Both the position numbers and the translations under genes were made by a program. This document shows positions 41,723-52,402 of a stretch of DNA of 64,000 nt, piece after piece. Source of the stretch: Vibrio stylophorae (GTDB taxonomy: Bacteria; Pseudomonadota; Gammaproteobacteria; Enterobacterales; Vibrionaceae). The stretch is taken from assembly GCF_921293875.1 (NCBI RefSeq), contig NZ_CAKLDI010000001.1, forward strand, positions 2,481,915 to 2,545,914, in the 5' to 3' direction. Numbering within the stretch: the first letter of the stretch is position 1; every line of letters begins with the position of its first letter. Under the pieces are notes generated by a model. It did no database searches. It saw only the letters and a program-made list of their open reading frames with translations, and was not told where the DNA came from.

Positions 41723-42934
41723 CTAAGTCGTAGACTGCTCGTCTTCAGGGCTTTCATGTGATTGCCCCGCAACATAGGCTTGCTGCTTCGCGCAGCGATA
41801 TTCAAAGTCGATACGAAGCAACACGGCTACCGCAAGCGACATCATCAGCAAACTAGAGCCACCATAACTAATCAGCGGTAAGGTCAAACCTTTGGTGGGA
41901 ATTAATCCGGATGCAGCGCCAACATTGACCAGGGTTTGAAACGCAAACCAAACACCAATGCCAAAAGCTAAAAAGCCACCAAAGTAGATATTACTTTCTA
42001 AGTTCTTTTTGGCGATGGTCAGTGCTTTAAAGACCAGAGCCAACAACAGTAGCAACACCGCAGCCACGCCAAACAAACCCAACTCTTCAGCCAAAACCGC
42101 AAAAACAAAGTCCGTGTGTGCTTCTGGCAAATATTCTAATTTTTGAATCGAGTTACCAAGCCCTTGACCAAACCAACCACCACGGCCAAAAGCCATCAAA
42201 GATTGCGTCAGCTGATAACCGCTGCCAAAAGGATTTTGCCATGGGTCTAAAAAGGCCGTAAAGCGGCGCATTCGGTAGGGCTCAAAGACGATCAACATGA
42301 CGATCAATGACAGCCCTGCCACCATCAGTGCTAAAAATTGCCACAACCTTGCGCCAGCGACAAATAGCATGCTGGTGACCGTGATAAACATCACCACCAC
42401 TGAACCTAAATCCGGCTGAGTGATGATCAATCCGCCAAATAAAATGAATACTACCAATGGCTTAGCGAAACCCCAAGAAGTTTCAACCACTTCACTATGC
42501 CGCCGTTCGAGATAACTCGCGACATAGATAAAGAGCACCAACTTGGCAATTTCCGCCGGTTGTAGGTTAAAGAGCTTGAGGTCAATCCAGCGCTTGGCAC
42601 CATTGACTGAACTGCCGATCAAGTGCACCGAAAGTAGCAGAACAATCGCCCCCACCAACATGTAAGGGCTCCAGCGTTGCCACCAAGACATGGGAAATTG
42701 CAATGCTACCGCCGCGACACCCAAGCCTAAAAGCAAAAAGATGCCATGACGAACAGCGTAATGGTATGGGCCGCCAGTATAACGAACGGATACAGGCGCA
42801 GATGCAGAGGTCACAATCACCAAACCCACCGCCATCAAAATAAATGACAGCCAAACCAATTGACGATCAAATAAAGCGCCCGGAGTGGGCTTGGTCATCC
42901 AAGCTTTGATGCCATGGCAAAACTGCCAGATCAT
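41723..42934 (-). CDS. ftsW: Septal peptidoglycan polymerase FtsW
   Basis: SEDS-family glycosyltransferase that polymerises lipid II at the septum with FtsI. The protein has 403 residues with about ten TM helices. Family motifs include [17 protein letters not shown]-like [11 protein letters not shown], and [14 protein letters not shown] near the C-terminus. The ATG at 42934 overlaps the murD stop by four bases (ATGA); a second ATG twelve codons in is possible. Confidence 0.97.
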   Translation of the reverse strand: MIWQFCHGIKAWMTKPTPGALFDRQLVWLSFILMAVGLVIVTSASAPVSVRYTGGPYHYAVRHGIFLLLGLGVAAVALQFPMSWWQRWSPYMLVGAIVLLLSVHLIGSSVNGAKRWIDLKLFNLQPAEIAKLVLFIYVASYLERRHSEVVETSWGFAKPLVVFILFGGLIITQPDLGSVVVMFITVTSMLFVAGARLWQFLALMVAGLSLIVMLIVFEPYRMRRFTAFLDPWQNPFGSGYQLTQSLMAFGRGGWFGQGLGNSIQKLEYLPEAHTDFVFAVLAEELGLFGVAAVLLLLLALVFKALTIAKKNLESNIYFGGFLAFGIGVWFAFQTLVNVGAASGLIPTKGLTLPLISYGGSSLLMMSLAVAVLLRIDFEYRCAKQQAYVAGQSHESPEDEQSTT

Positions 42935-44280
42935 TGCAAAGCCACCACTGAATCACTGAGTTTTTCCGCTAGCTTGGCAAAAGTTTCACCGCGCACCATA
43001 AAGTTGGGGAACTGATCCCAACTCGCGCAAGCCGGTGACAGCAGCACCATATCACCTGATTTCACCACTGATGCAATGGCGGACATGGATTGCTCTAAGG
43101 TTTCAAAACGCTGCGCCGATGGATGCAATGGCATCATTTGATCACCATCTCGACCATAGCAATAGATCGCCACATTCAGCGGCGCCAGCAAAGCGGCTAG
43201 CTCACTAAAGTCCGCGCCTTTGCCATCCCCGCCCAAAAGCAAATGTAAGCGGCCTTCCAGCATCAAACCATTGAGCGCGGCACCCGTACTCGCCAGATTA
43301 GTCGCCTTTGAATCATTCACCCAGCGAATGCCATGTGCTTGGTGCACGCACTGGCAGCGGTGTGGCAAGCCATGATATTCACGCAGTGCCTGTGCGCAAG
43401 CCGCCAAAGAGATTCCCACTTGCTGCGCGAGCGCAATTGCCGCCAGTGCGTTCGCAACATTATGTCGGCCAATCAAAGCAATCTCATCAATGGGCATCAC
43501 CCATTCACCACGCGCTTGTAACCAAGCTTTGCCTTGATGCTGTGCCAGCACATAATCCCCTTGCTCAAAACCAAAGGTCAGGTATTCGCGATTCGACTTT
43601 GGCCAAGTGGCGGGATCATCTTGGTTGGCAATGGCCACTTCGCATTGTGCAAATAGACGCTGCTTAGCCGCATCGTAATCAGCCATCCCTTGATAGCGAT
43701 CCATATGATCTTCTGAAAGGTTGAGATAGACCCCAGCCTTCGCATTTAAATGGGACGTGGTTTCTAACTGGAAACTCGATAGCTCAAGCACATAAAGATC
43801 CTGCGGCTCTTTGAGCATATCCAGCGCCGCAAAACCAATATTGCCTCCCACGCCCACTTGGCGACCATCCGCTTTGGCCATTTCACCGAGCAGACTGGTG
43901 ACCGTACTCTTACCATTTGAGCCAGTGATTGCCAAAATCGGCGCGTGACCTGAAGCACTTACCGCTAAAGCAAATAACTCAATATCACCGACAATAGGCA
44001 CACCTGCTTGCTGCGCCTCTTGCAGCGCTGGCGTTGCAAGGCCAATACCAGGACTTGCGACGATTAAGTCCGCTTGATTGAGCCAGCTTTGCTCAAAGCC
44101 ACCACAATACAAGGCAACATTGGCGGGTAATTGCTCGGCACCCGGCGCTACCGCGCGCGTATCAATCACATAAATTTCAAGCTCAGGTGCTTGGCGGCGC
44201 AAATAATTCACCACCGAAAGGCCAGTCATACCCAGACCGACAACACAAACACGCTGAAGATTGGCAAACCCTGGAATCAT
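42931..44280 (-). CDS. murD: UDP-MurNAc-L-alanine--D-glutamate ligase
   Basis: Adds D-Glu to UDP-MurNAc-L-Ala. The protein has 449 residues. It has an N-terminal Rossmann-like domain with [10 protein letters not shown] (13-22), ATP loop ITGSNGKST at 118-126, and the C-terminal ligase domain with [12 protein letters not shown]. It overlaps ftsW by four bases and starts 10 bases after mraY, indicating coupled translation within the dcw operon. Confidence 0.98.
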   Translation of the reverse strand: MIPGFANLQRVCVVGLGMTGLSVVNYLRRQAPELEIYVIDTRAVAPGAEQLPANVALYCGGFEQSWLNQADLIVASPGIGLATPALQEAQQAGVPIVGDIELFALAVSASGHAPILAITGSNGKSTVTSLLGEMAKADGRQVGVGGNIGFAALDMLKEPQDLYVLELSSFQLETTSHLNAKAGVYLNLSEDHMDRYQGMADYDAAKQRLFAQCEVAIANQDDPATWPKSNREYLTFGFEQGDYVLAQHQGKAWLQARGEWVMPIDEIALIGRHNVANALAAIALAQQVGISLAACAQALREYHGLPHRCQCVHQAHGIRWVNDSKATNLASTGAALNGLMLEGRLHLLLGGDGKGADFSELAALLAPLNVAIYCYGRDGDQMMPLHPSAQRFETLEQSMSAIASVVKSGDMVLLSPACASWDQFPNFMVRGETFAKLAEKLSDSVVALQ

Positions 44281-44290
44281 GTTGAAATCC

Positions 44291-45373
44291 TTAACGCACT
44301 TTGAGCGTCGCTAGTGCGACCAGCACCAGCATTAAAGAGATAATCCAAAAACGAACGATTACGCGTGGCTCTGGCCAGCCTTTGAGTTCGTAGTGGTGGT
44401 GAATCGGTGCCATACGGAAAATACGCTGACCGCGTAGTTTATAAGAGCCCACCTGCAGGATCACTGACAGGGTTTCAACCACAAACACACCGCCCATAAT
44501 CACCAATAGCAGCTCTTGACGAACCAATACGGCAATCACGCCCAGCGTACCACCCAGTGCCAATGAGCCCACATCGCCCATAAACACTTGTGCTGGATAG
44601 GTGTTAAACCACAAAAAGCCCAAGCCAGCACCAACAATCGCGGTACAGATCACCATCAATTCACTGGCTTCTTTGATATGTGGAATATGTAAATAACTGG
44701 CGTATTGCACGTTACCGGTTGCCCAAGCAATCAGCGCCATACCACCGGCTACCATAATAGTTGGCATAATCGCCAAGCCATCAAGGCCATCGGTCAGGTT
44801 CACCGCATTACTGGTACCAACGATGACAAAATAGGTCATGATGATAAATAGCAGACCAAGCTGCGGCATCACATCTTTAAAGAAAGGCACCACCAACTGA
44901 GTCGCAGCAGTGTCTTTGCCGTAGGCATACAAAGCAAAGGCGACGATCAGCGCAATCAATGACTGCCAGAAGTATTTCCAACGCGCCACCAAACCATCGG
45001 TATTTTTGCGCACCACTTTGCGATAATCATCGACAAAACCAACCGCACCATAGCCAAGCAACACAAACAGCACGGCCCATACATATGGATTGGAGAGATC
45101 GCACCACAGCAGGGTGGTAATGGTGATTGCGGCAAGGATCATGATCCCGCCCATGGTCGGCGTACCGCGCTTACTAAAATGCGATTCAGGCCCTTCATTA
45201 CGTACTACTTGGCCAATTTGCAGCAGCTGCAAACGCTGAATCAAACGCGGGCCCATCCACAAAGAAATTGCCAGCGCCGTCAAAATACTCATCACACCGC
45301 GAAATGTCAGATATTCAAAGAGCCTAAACGCTGGATAATATTGCTCCAAAAGGCCTGCTAACCAGATAATCAC
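44291..45373 (-). CDS. mraY: Phospho-N-acetylmuramoyl-pentapeptide transferase
   Basis: Integral membrane enzyme that makes lipid I from UDP-MurNAc-pentapeptide and undecaprenyl phosphate. The protein has 360 residues, identical in length to E. coli. Motifs are GFVDDYRKV (catalytic Asp pair), [13 protein letters not shown] and the [11 protein letters not shown] histidine loop; about ten TM segments. The ATG overlaps the murF stop by four bases. Confidence 0.98.
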   Translation of the reverse strand: MIIWLAGLLEQYYPAFRLFEYLTFRGVMSILTALAISLWMGPRLIQRLQLLQIGQVVRNEGPESHFSKRGTPTMGGIMILAAITITTLLWCDLSNPYVWAVLFVLLGYGAVGFVDDYRKVVRKNTDGLVARWKYFWQSLIALIVAFALYAYGKDTAATQLVVPFFKDVMPQLGLLFIIMTYFVIVGTSNAVNLTDGLDGLAIMPTIMVAGGMALIAWATGNVQYASYLHIPHIKEASELMVICTAIVGAGLGFLWFNTYPAQVFMGDVGSLALGGTLGVIAVLVRQELLLVIMGGVFVVETLSVILQVGSYKLRGQRIFRMAPIHHHYELKGWPEPRVIVRFWIISLMLVLVALATLKVR

Positions 45374-46731
45374 GAATAGGTCTCCACTAATGCTGTTACC
45401 ACTTGATCCATTGCACTACTGCGTGCGCCTTTCACCAAAACGGTAATATTTTTGCCTGTTAACGAATTAATTTGTTGTTTAATTTCAGCGATTAAAGCCG
45501 CTTTATCTGAAAAATGTGAACCATTGCTAAGTTGGCTGATCACTGCGCTATCACGACCAAAAGTAAATACGTGTTTGATCGAGCTTGCGGCAACGCATTC
45601 ACCAACGCTGCGATGCATCGCTTCGCTATATTCGCCAAGTTCGGCCATATCGCCGAGCACAAGGATGGTTTCATCTTGATAACTGTCCAGTAGCGCAGCG
45701 GCTGCTTTCATCGCCGCAACACTAGCGTTATAGCTATCATCAATCACTCGAAGATTGGCGCTAATTTGCTGCACATCGACGCGACCCTTGACCGATTTCA
45801 GCGCACTTAATCCCGCTTTCACCTGCGCTAAATTAGCGCCCGATTCCATAGCCAGTGCCGTAGCCGCCACCGCATTGGTCACATTATGTTGGCCGGCAAT
45901 AGGTAGCGCGATGGCAGCATTGCCTTGTGGCGTATGCAGAGTAAAGGCACAAGTACCTTGCGTGTTTAAGCGCACATCAGCGGCGTAATAATCCGCAGAT
46001 GTATTTTCAAAGGCAAAATGAAGAACGCGCTTATCCGCTAAATCGGTACGCCAAATATTGGGGTATTGGCTATCTAAATTGATCAATGCGATGCCGCCGC
46101 TGCGTAAACCTTGGAAAATTTCGCCCTTGGCTTTTGCAACACCTTCTAAAGAACCAAAGCCCTCAAGGTGCGCAGCTTCCACGTTATTGATCAATGCAAT
46201 ATGCGGCTCGACCAAAGCGCTGGTATAGGCGATCTCACCTTGATGATTAGCGCCAAGCTCAATCACTGCATAATCAATTTCAGGGGTAAGGCGAAGCAAG
46301 GTCAGCGGCACACCAATTTCATTATTGAAGTTACCCGCCGTGGCCAGCACTTTACCTTTTTGTGCCAAAATCGATGCCACCATCTCTTTGACTGTGGTTT
46401 TACCGCAGCTACCCGTCAGTGCAATAGTATGGCAATGGCTATGCTGTCCCACCCATTGACCCAATTTACCAAGGGCTTTTTGCGTATTATGCACCAGAAT
46501 CTGTGGCAGCTCAGTTTCAAGCTGACGTGAAACCAACAAAGCTTTCGCGCCATTGGCTTTCGCTTGCTCACTAAAATCATGGGCATCAAAACGCTCACCA
46601 ATCAATGCCACAAATAAAGATTGCCCCTCACACTGACGCGAGTCTGTGGTCACTTGGGTAATGGGGCCATCGGCACCAAATAACTGTCCATCCACGACGG
46701 CAGCCAGTTGTGACAACAACAAAGAGATCAT
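45370..46731 (-). CDS. murF: UDP-MurNAc-tripeptide--D-Ala-D-Ala ligase
   Basis: Adds D-Ala-D-Ala to complete the UDP-MurNAc-pentapeptide. The protein has 453 residues. The ATP loop TGSCGKTT is at residues 106-113, followed by the family [13 protein letters not shown]. It overlaps murE and mraY by four bases each (ATGA). Its substrate D-Ala-D-Ala requires a ddl gene, which is not in this window. Confidence 0.98.
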   Translation of the reverse strand: MISLLLSQLAAVVDGQLFGADGPITQVTTDSRQCEGQSLFVALIGERFDAHDFSEQAKANGAKALLVSRQLETELPQILVHNTQKALGKLGQWVGQHSHCHTIALTGSCGKTTVKEMVASILAQKGKVLATAGNFNNEIGVPLTLLRLTPEIDYAVIELGANHQGEIAYTSALVEPHIALINNVEAAHLEGFGSLEGVAKAKGEIFQGLRSGGIALINLDSQYPNIWRTDLADKRVLHFAFENTSADYYAADVRLNTQGTCAFTLHTPQGNAAIALPIAGQHNVTNAVAATALAMESGANLAQVKAGLSALKSVKGRVDVQQISANLRVIDDSYNASVAAMKAAAALLDSYQDETILVLGDMAELGEYSEAMHRSVGECVAASSIKHVFTFGRDSAVISQLSNGSHFSDKAALIAEIKQQINSLTGKNITVLVKGARSSAMDQVVTALVETYS

Positions 46732-48245
46732 GCTTTTCGTCCTAGTAGCTCGGCCAGCGTTTCACGATCCGAATAGTGACGCTTGTCCTGACCATAAATC
46801 TGGTAATCTTCGTGACCCTTACCGGCCACTAAAATAATGTCTTGTTCATTGGCGTTCGCCAGTGCAAAGGCGCAGGCATCAAAGCGACTGTGAATCACAG
46901 CCACACGCTCAGGATGCTGCATCCCAGCTTGCATATCGGCAATAATGGCGTCAGGCGATTCACTACGTGGATTGTCATCGGTCAAAATCACGCGATCGGC
47001 CAAACGTTCGGCAATTTCCGCCATCATTGGGCGCTTACCGCGATCACGATCGCCGCCGCAGCCCACCAAGCACCACAAATCGCCGTCACAATGATGGCGC
47101 AGCGCTTTCAAAGCTTGCTCAAGGGCATCGGGCGCATGTGCGTAATCCACAACCGCCATGGCTTGACCTGGCTGATGGAAAATCTCCATCCGCCCCACCA
47201 CAGCTTGAAGCGCCGGCGCGCAAGCCAGTAGCGCTGATTTGTCATGCCCTAACACTAAAAGTGCCGCTAAGGCGCACAGTAAATTAGCGACATTAAATGC
47301 CCCGACCAAAGCTGCGTTAAACTGACCGCGGCCCCAGCTAGAATCAAAGGCAATGGTGACCCCTTGCTGACTATACTGCACTTCAGTCGCCCAAATTTTC
47401 CGGCCACAGTGCCCCTGCACTTGCATGGCATTTAGCCCAACAGCAACGGCATCCGGCAAATCAGACAACCAAGCATGGCCAGTTTCATCGCCAGCAAAAA
47501 TCACCGCATGACGACAATCATGCTCAGTAAATAGCAGTTTTTTTGCTGCGGCATAGCTAGCCATATCGCCGTGATAATCCAAGTGATCACGGGTGAGATT
47601 GGTAAAAATACCCACATCATAGTGCACCTTGGCAATACGCCCTTGGTGCAAGCCATGCGAAGAGACCTCCATGGCAACAAAATTAGCGCCTGCCTGCTTT
47701 AGCGCGGCCAGTTGACGCTGTACCGTGATCCCATCGGCGGTGGTATTGGCGCTTTCTTGCAACTGTCCCAATAAACCATTGCCATTGGTGCCCATCACAC
47801 CTGCACGGCAGCCCAATAGCTGCGCCCACTGCGCCAAAATTTGTGAAATCGTAGTTTTACCATTGGTACCCGTCACCGCAGCCATGGTCATTTGTTGGCT
47901 TGGCGCTTGATAGAAAAAATGCCCCAATGCGGAAAGCTCAGTGGCCAGCGCATCAAGCCACAGTACAGGTACATCACCTTGCCAATCACATTGACCATGT
48001 GCGTGTTCGCTATCGGTTTCGGCAAAAACGGCCACTGCGCCTTGCGCAATCGCTTTATCAATAAACTGACGCCCATCCACCTGATGACCGGCGATTGCAA
48101 CAAAAGCATCGCCAGCCGTCACTTGCCGGCTGTCGATGTATAAATTGGCGATCTCAATAGCTTGCCACTGAGCAAGCTGAGGCAATGCTGGCAACCATTG
48201 GCTCAGCAGCACTGCGAAATTCACTTTGGGTTGCCCTTGCAGCAT
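46728..48245 (-). CDS. murE: UDP-MurNAc-tripeptide synthetase (meso-DAP-adding)
   Basis: Adds meso-diaminopimelate to UDP-MurNAc-L-Ala-D-Glu. The protein has 505 residues, slightly longer than the usual 495. The ATP loop TGTNGKTT is at 125-132. The DNPR motif near residue 420 marks specificity for meso-DAP rather than lysine, in line with a Gram-negative wall. It begins 40 bases after ftsI. Confidence 0.98.
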   Translation of the reverse strand: MLQGQPKVNFAVLLSQWLPALPQLAQWQAIEIANLYIDSRQVTAGDAFVAIAGHQVDGRQFIDKAIAQGAVAVFAETDSEHAHGQCDWQGDVPVLWLDALATELSALGHFFYQAPSQQMTMAAVTGTNGKTTISQILAQWAQLLGCRAGVMGTNGNGLLGQLQESANTTADGITVQRQLAALKQAGANFVAMEVSSHGLHQGRIAKVHYDVGIFTNLTRDHLDYHGDMASYAAAKKLLFTEHDCRHAVIFAGDETGHAWLSDLPDAVAVGLNAMQVQGHCGRKIWATEVQYSQQGVTIAFDSSWGRGQFNAALVGAFNVANLLCALAALLVLGHDKSALLACAPALQAVVGRMEIFHQPGQAMAVVDYAHAPDALEQALKALRHHCDGDLWCLVGCGGDRDRGKRPMMAEIAERLADRVILTDDNPRSESPDAIIADMQAGMQHPERVAVIHSRFDACAFALANANEQDIILVAGKGHEDYQIYGQDKRHYSDRETLAELLGRKA

Positions 48246-48285
48246 GCCCCTATCCTTCTGTGTATTTTGTACAACGCGCCAAGCA

Positions 48286-50160
48286 TCACTGCTTGACGAT
48301 ATTCATCTGTCCACTAGTGGCTGCATCAGGCGCTACATTCAATAGCTGTAGCGCGCTTCCCATCACTTCAGAAAATACTGGCGCGGCAACTTGACCACCG
48401 TAATAGCGATCGCCTTGCGGCTCATCGATGACCACCACCAAAGCCAAACGTGGGTGGCTAATTGGTGCAACACCGGCGGTTAAAGCTACATATTGATCGC
48501 TATAGCCACCACTGCGGGCTTTGCGTGAGGTCCCTGTTTTGGCACCCACACGATAACCATCAACCGCTGCAGCACGAGCCGAGCCACCTTCTTGGGTTAC
48601 CGTTTCCAACATCGCCAATACCTCTTTGGCATGCTGACGAGACGCAATCTGAGTTCCTTGCACATCACCTTTGAGCTTAAGAATGGAGATATCATGGCTT
48701 TCACCATAAGCGCCCAAAGTGGCATAGGCTTTCGCCAGTTGCATCGCAGTCACCGATAAGCCATAACCAAAGGAGAGTGTGGCTCGCTCAAAATCAGACC
48801 AACGCGTGCGATATGGGAAAAATCCAGCCTGCTCACTTTTTAAGCCTGTTCCCGGGTGATCGCTCAGGCCCACACTGCTATACATCCCCAACAGTGCTTG
48901 TACTGGCATGGCTAGTGATAGTTTACTCACCCCGATGTTACTGGACTTTTGTAAAATCTTGGTCAGGCTGGCGTAACCAACACGCGAAACATCACGCACA
49001 CGACTACCGCCAATTTGCATAATGCCATTGCCGGTATCAATCATGGTGTCTTTGGTGGCCACGCCATTTTCAAGCGCCGCAAGCACCACAAAAGGTTTCA
49101 CCGTCGAGCCTGGCTCCATGGCATCGGTAATCGCGCGGTTACGCATACGAAAACTTTGGCGATCATTACGATTATTGGGGTTGTAGGAAGGCGCGTTGAC
49201 CAATGCAATCACCTCACCCGTAAGCACATCAATCATCACTAAAGAACCCGCTGTGGCGCGAGTATCGGCTACTGCTTGCTTGAGTGCGCGATAGGCCAGC
49301 GCTTGAATACGCTGATCAATACTCAGGTGTACTTCCTGCGCCAATTCACGATCTTCTGTGGCGATATTCTCAACCACACGACCATGACGGTCTTTACGCA
49401 CCGTCAGTTTGCCCGCTTCACCAGTCAAGGCCTGGTTAAAGCTCAGCTCAACGCCTTCTAAGCCTTTACCATCAATGCCGGTAACCCCAACTAAGTGGGC
49501 ACTTACTTCACCCGTTGGATAAAAACGGCGAGATTCATCTTTCAGGCTCACACCTGGAATATCGAGTTTTTTCACGTAAGCCGCCATCGCAGGGCTCACT
49601 TGTCGCTGCAAATAGATAAAACGACGCTTAGGGTGTGATTGCACGCGATCAATCAGCTGTTTACGATCCATCCCCAACACATCAGCAAGCGCATACCAAG
49701 GGGTAAGATCATCCAAACCATGCTCTTTATGCACAGTATATGGGTCAGCCCAGATGGCTTGTACAGGGACACTCACGGCCAAGGGCTCACCATTGCGATC
49801 GGTGATCATCCCGCGCGCAGAAGGCATGGTCTTCACCCGCAGCGAGCGTAAATCACCTTCATAAACCAAACGGTCTGGCTCGATCACTTGAATAAAGGCA
49901 GCACGACCAATCAGCAGTGCAAATACGCCGATCAAACCAGCGCACATCAACCAATAGCGCCACTGAACAAAGGCAGCAGGCTCTTGGCGACGACTGCTCG
50001 TGGCGGTCGCAGGTGTTTTGCTATTGGGCTTGGCGACAACCTTGTTCGCCGCTTTGGTCGGTGTTTTAGAGGAATGACGCGCAGCATTGACGCGACGCGT
50101 ATTGGGTTTGCGTTTTTTATCTTTATTATCGGGCGCTTTGCGCCATGGCCAGTTGATCAT
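48286..50160 (-). CDS. ftsI: Peptidoglycan D,D-transpeptidase FtsI (PBP3)
   Basis: Septal class B penicillin-binding protein that cross-links peptidoglycan. The product has 624 residues against 588 in E. coli. A basic, Lys/Arg/Thr-rich cytoplasmic tail of about 65 residues precedes the single TM helix (about 69-91). The pedestal domain follows, then the transpeptidase: active serine in PGSTVKPF (near 350), SSN (near 408) and KTGTS (near 541). The ATG overlaps the ftsL stop by four bases. The longer N-terminal tail is the only unusual feature. Confidence 0.97.
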   Translation of the reverse strand: MINWPWRKAPDNKDKKRKPNTRRVNAARHSSKTPTKAANKVVAKPNSKTPATATSSRRQEPAAFVQWRYWLMCAGLIGVFALLIGRAAFIQVIEPDRLVYEGDLRSLRVKTMPSARGMITDRNGEPLAVSVPVQAIWADPYTVHKEHGLDDLTPWYALADVLGMDRKQLIDRVQSHPKRRFIYLQRQVSPAMAAYVKKLDIPGVSLKDESRRFYPTGEVSAHLVGVTGIDGKGLEGVELSFNQALTGEAGKLTVRKDRHGRVVENIATEDRELAQEVHLSIDQRIQALAYRALKQAVADTRATAGSLVMIDVLTGEVIALVNAPSYNPNNRNDRQSFRMRNRAITDAMEPGSTVKPFVVLAALENGVATKDTMIDTGNGIMQIGGSRVRDVSRVGYASLTKILQKSSNIGVSKLSLAMPVQALLGMYSSVGLSDHPGTGLKSEQAGFFPYRTRWSDFERATLSFGYGLSVTAMQLAKAYATLGAYGESHDISILKLKGDVQGTQIASRQHAKEVLAMLETVTQEGGSARAAAVDGYRVGAKTGTSRKARSGGYSDQYVALTAGVAPISHPRLALVVVIDEPQGDRYYGGQVAAPVFSEVMGSALQLLNVAPDAATSGQMNIVKQ

Positions 50161-50480
50161 GGCAATCTCACCACTTTCTCATTGGCACTATTGGGACGAA
50201 TAAAACCCAAATCATCTCGCGCTATGGTATCGATTCGGCTGTGATCGGCCAATGCATGCTCTTCCAGCAATTGGTTTCGCCACTCGTTATCCAGCGCATC
50301 ACGCTCAAATAACAATTGGTCACGCTCTGTAATTAAGCTGCGCGTTAAACGGGTGTAGTCAACAACAGCAAAGGCCACCGCAATGGTGGCCAATAGAAGA
50401 AACAGCGCAACCAGCCCATGCTGTTTTAAATCACGCGCGATCAATAAAAGCAGTGATGGATGGCGAGCCGGTTTCATCAT
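50157..50480 (-). CDS. ftsL: Cell division protein FtsL
   Basis: Small bitopic divisome protein that pairs with FtsB and activates FtsWI. It has 107 residues: a short cytoplasmic part, one TM helix (about 23-42) and a periplasmic leucine-zipper-like coiled coil. Sequence conservation in this family is low, and the call rests partly on its position between rsmH and ftsI. Its ATG shares one base with the rsmH stop (TAATG). Confidence 0.94.
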   Translation of the reverse strand: MMKPARHPSLLLLIARDLKQHGLVALFLLLATIAVAFAVVDYTRLTRSLITERDQLLFERDALDNEWRNQLLEEHALADHSRIDTIARDDLGFIRPNSANEKVVRLP

Positions 50481-51433
50481 TAATCCTCAAGACGCTCAGC
50501 AACACGAAGGACTGAGCTGCGAGAGCGGCTGTTGTATTCAATTTCTTGAGCGCTTGGCTTAATCGCCTTGCCTACGGTTTTCATTTTGGCTTTGCCAAGC
50601 TGGTCAATCTGCGCTTGGGTCAAAGGCACGCCGTGTGGCACCTCAGGTCCCTTGCTTTGGTTGCGCATAAAGCGTTTGACCATGCGATCTTCCAAGGAGT
50701 GGAAACTGATCACCGACAAGCGACCTTGCGGTGCAAGAATCGACATCGCGCCCATCAACGCGCGATCGATCTCTTCTAACTCGCTGTTGATATAGATGCG
50801 GATCGCCTGAAAACTACGGGTTGCTGGATGCTTTTTCTTTTCACGAATGGGCACCGCATCTTCAATCAGCTTGGCCAGCTGTGACGTGCGCGTCAGCGGC
50901 TCATTCTCTTCATTTTCACGATGCGCCACAATCGCCTTAGCGATACGCCATGCAAAGCGCTCTTCACCAAAGGTTTTTAGCACCCAACTAATATCATCGG
51001 CTTCCGCTTCCAGTAGCCACTGCGCGGCAGATTGGCCTGTCGTGGGATCCATACGCATATCCAATGGGCCGTCTCGCATAAAGCTAAAGCCACGTTCAGG
51101 ATCATCAAGTTGCGGTGAAGACACCCCAAGGTCAAATAGCACACCATCCACCTTGCCAGCGAGGCCGCGCTCGGTCAGGTATTCTTCAACCCCAGAAAAT
51201 GGACCATGGATAATTTGAAAACGCGGATCGTCGATAGTTTGCGCTTCGGCAATGGCTTGCGGATCGCGGTCGATACTGTATAGACGACCCTGCTCGCCTA
51301 AACGCGCCAAAATAGCACGACTATGGCCACCACGACCAAAGGTGCCATCGACATAGATACCGTCGGGACGAATGGCCAAGCCATTCAGAGATTCTTCTAA
51401 CAGCACGGAGATATGGGAAAATTGGTCGCTCAT
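50480..51433 (-). CDS. rsmH: 16S rRNA (cytosine-1402-N4)-methyltransferase RsmH
   Basis: SAM-dependent enzyme (MraW) methylating C1402 of 16S rRNA. From the ATG at 51433 it has 317 residues and starts [19 protein letters not shown]. The SAM motif [16 protein letters not shown] is near residues 27-42. A reading 28 codons longer has no similarity. It normally follows mraZ; here nothing but about 200 bases lies between it and the rnpB terminator. First gene of the dcw cluster in this window. Confidence 0.97.
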   Translation of the reverse strand: MSDQFSHISVLLEESLNGLAIRPDGIYVDGTFGRGGHSRAILARLGEQGRLYSIDRDPQAIAEAQTIDDPRFQIIHGPFSGVEEYLTERGLAGKVDGVLFDLGVSSPQLDDPERGFSFMRDGPLDMRMDPTTGQSAAQWLLEAEADDISWVLKTFGEERFAWRIAKAIVAHRENEENEPLTRTSQLAKLIEDAVPIREKKKHPATRSFQAIRIYINSELEEIDRALMGAMSILAPQGRLSVISFHSLEDRMVKRFMRNQSKGPEVPHGVPLTQAQIDQLGKAKMKTVGKAIKPSAQEIEYNSRSRSSVLRVAERLED

Positions 51434-51632
51434 AGCAAGTCTTTCTTTGTTGCGGTGATTCGGCGGCAGTCGCCTTACCGATAACCTCACAGCATAGCAT
51501 GATGCAGTTACCAGCAAATGGCATTTCTACCTTTGGCCGCAGAGAACGCGGACTAGCGCTCATTTTCCCATAAATGCTGCAACCATGTGAATGCAGCAAA
51601 TAAAAAAAGCAGGAAAAATCGACGCTCTGCGC
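51434..51632. other. rsmH upstream region (mraZ position)
   Basis: About 200 bases between rsmH and the rnpB terminator, where other gammaproteobacteria carry the ~450-base mraZ. No mraZ remnant is recognisable in any frame, and I see only one isolated TGGG motif rather than the spaced repeats bound by MraZ. The dcw promoter should lie here but is not obvious. Confidence 0.6.
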
Positions 51633-51665
51633 CAAAACGACACAACCCAGCCGAAGCTGGGTTGT
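51633..51665 (-). terminator. Terminator of rnpB
   Basis: Ten-base-pair stem (ACAACCCAGC / GCTGGGTTGT) with a TTCG tetraloop on the minus strand, followed by CGTTTTGG, directly after the RNase P RNA 3' end. Confidence 0.9.
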
Positions 51666-51671
51666 GAAATG

Positions 51672-52063
<392 letters not shown>

Positions 52064-52070
52064 GGCGCGG

Positions 52071-52076
52071 AGTATA
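52071..52076 (-). promoter_or_regulatory. rnpB promoter (-10 box)
   Basis: TATACT on the minus strand lies 7 bases before the P1 5' end. A partial -35 (CTGGCA) is about 18 bases further up. Confidence 0.65.
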
Positions 52077-52350
52077 ACCTAGGCGAAGAGTGTGTGCCAG
52101 TCTTAACTCCGAGCTTTTCCCCTTCAATTGCGCCTTGCTCGATTGACCTTGCGTTGTATGGATGGCAAGGATGCCATCCAAACTTTGCCTGTGTCAGGAA
52201 CACATGCAAAGTGGTACAACAATGCATAGGACTATCGCGCAAGAAAACGCGCAATTCAGGGGCCAGTTTTTGCTTACTTTTTGCTGGTCAAAAAGTAAGT
52301 TGCCGCTCGGGCAAGTCCGAGGCGCAATAAAAGGGAAAATGAAAAAAGAG
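52077..52350. other. Hairpin-rich intergenic element between tldD and rnpB
   Basis: Three inverted repeats follow one another: a perfect 9-bp stem with a 4-base loop (52159-52180), a perfect 10-bp stem CTTACTTTTT / AAAAAGTAAG with a 7-base loop (52273-52299), and a bulged GC-rich stem (about 52304-52325). None has a T run. Overlapping minus-strand frames of 65-68 codons cross it but have no ribosome binding sites and one runs into rnpB. It could be a repeat-type element or part of an RNA; I do not recognise it. Confidence 0.5.
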
Positions 52351-52352
52351 AC

Positions 52353-52383
52353 AAAAAAGGCGATAGTGCAACCTATCGCCTTT
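52353..52383 (-). terminator. Terminator of the mre-tldD gene run
   Basis: Eleven-base-pair stem (AAAGGCGATAG / CTATCGCCTTT) with a 6-base loop; on the minus strand it ends in six T residues 20 bases after the tldD stop. Confidence 0.9.
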
Positions 52384-52402
52384 CTACCCAATAAAAGAAT
52401 CT

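Noticed and set aside
51434-51517. 28-codon extension of rsmH
   Set aside because: Homology begins at [15 protein letters not shown]; the extension has no similarity.
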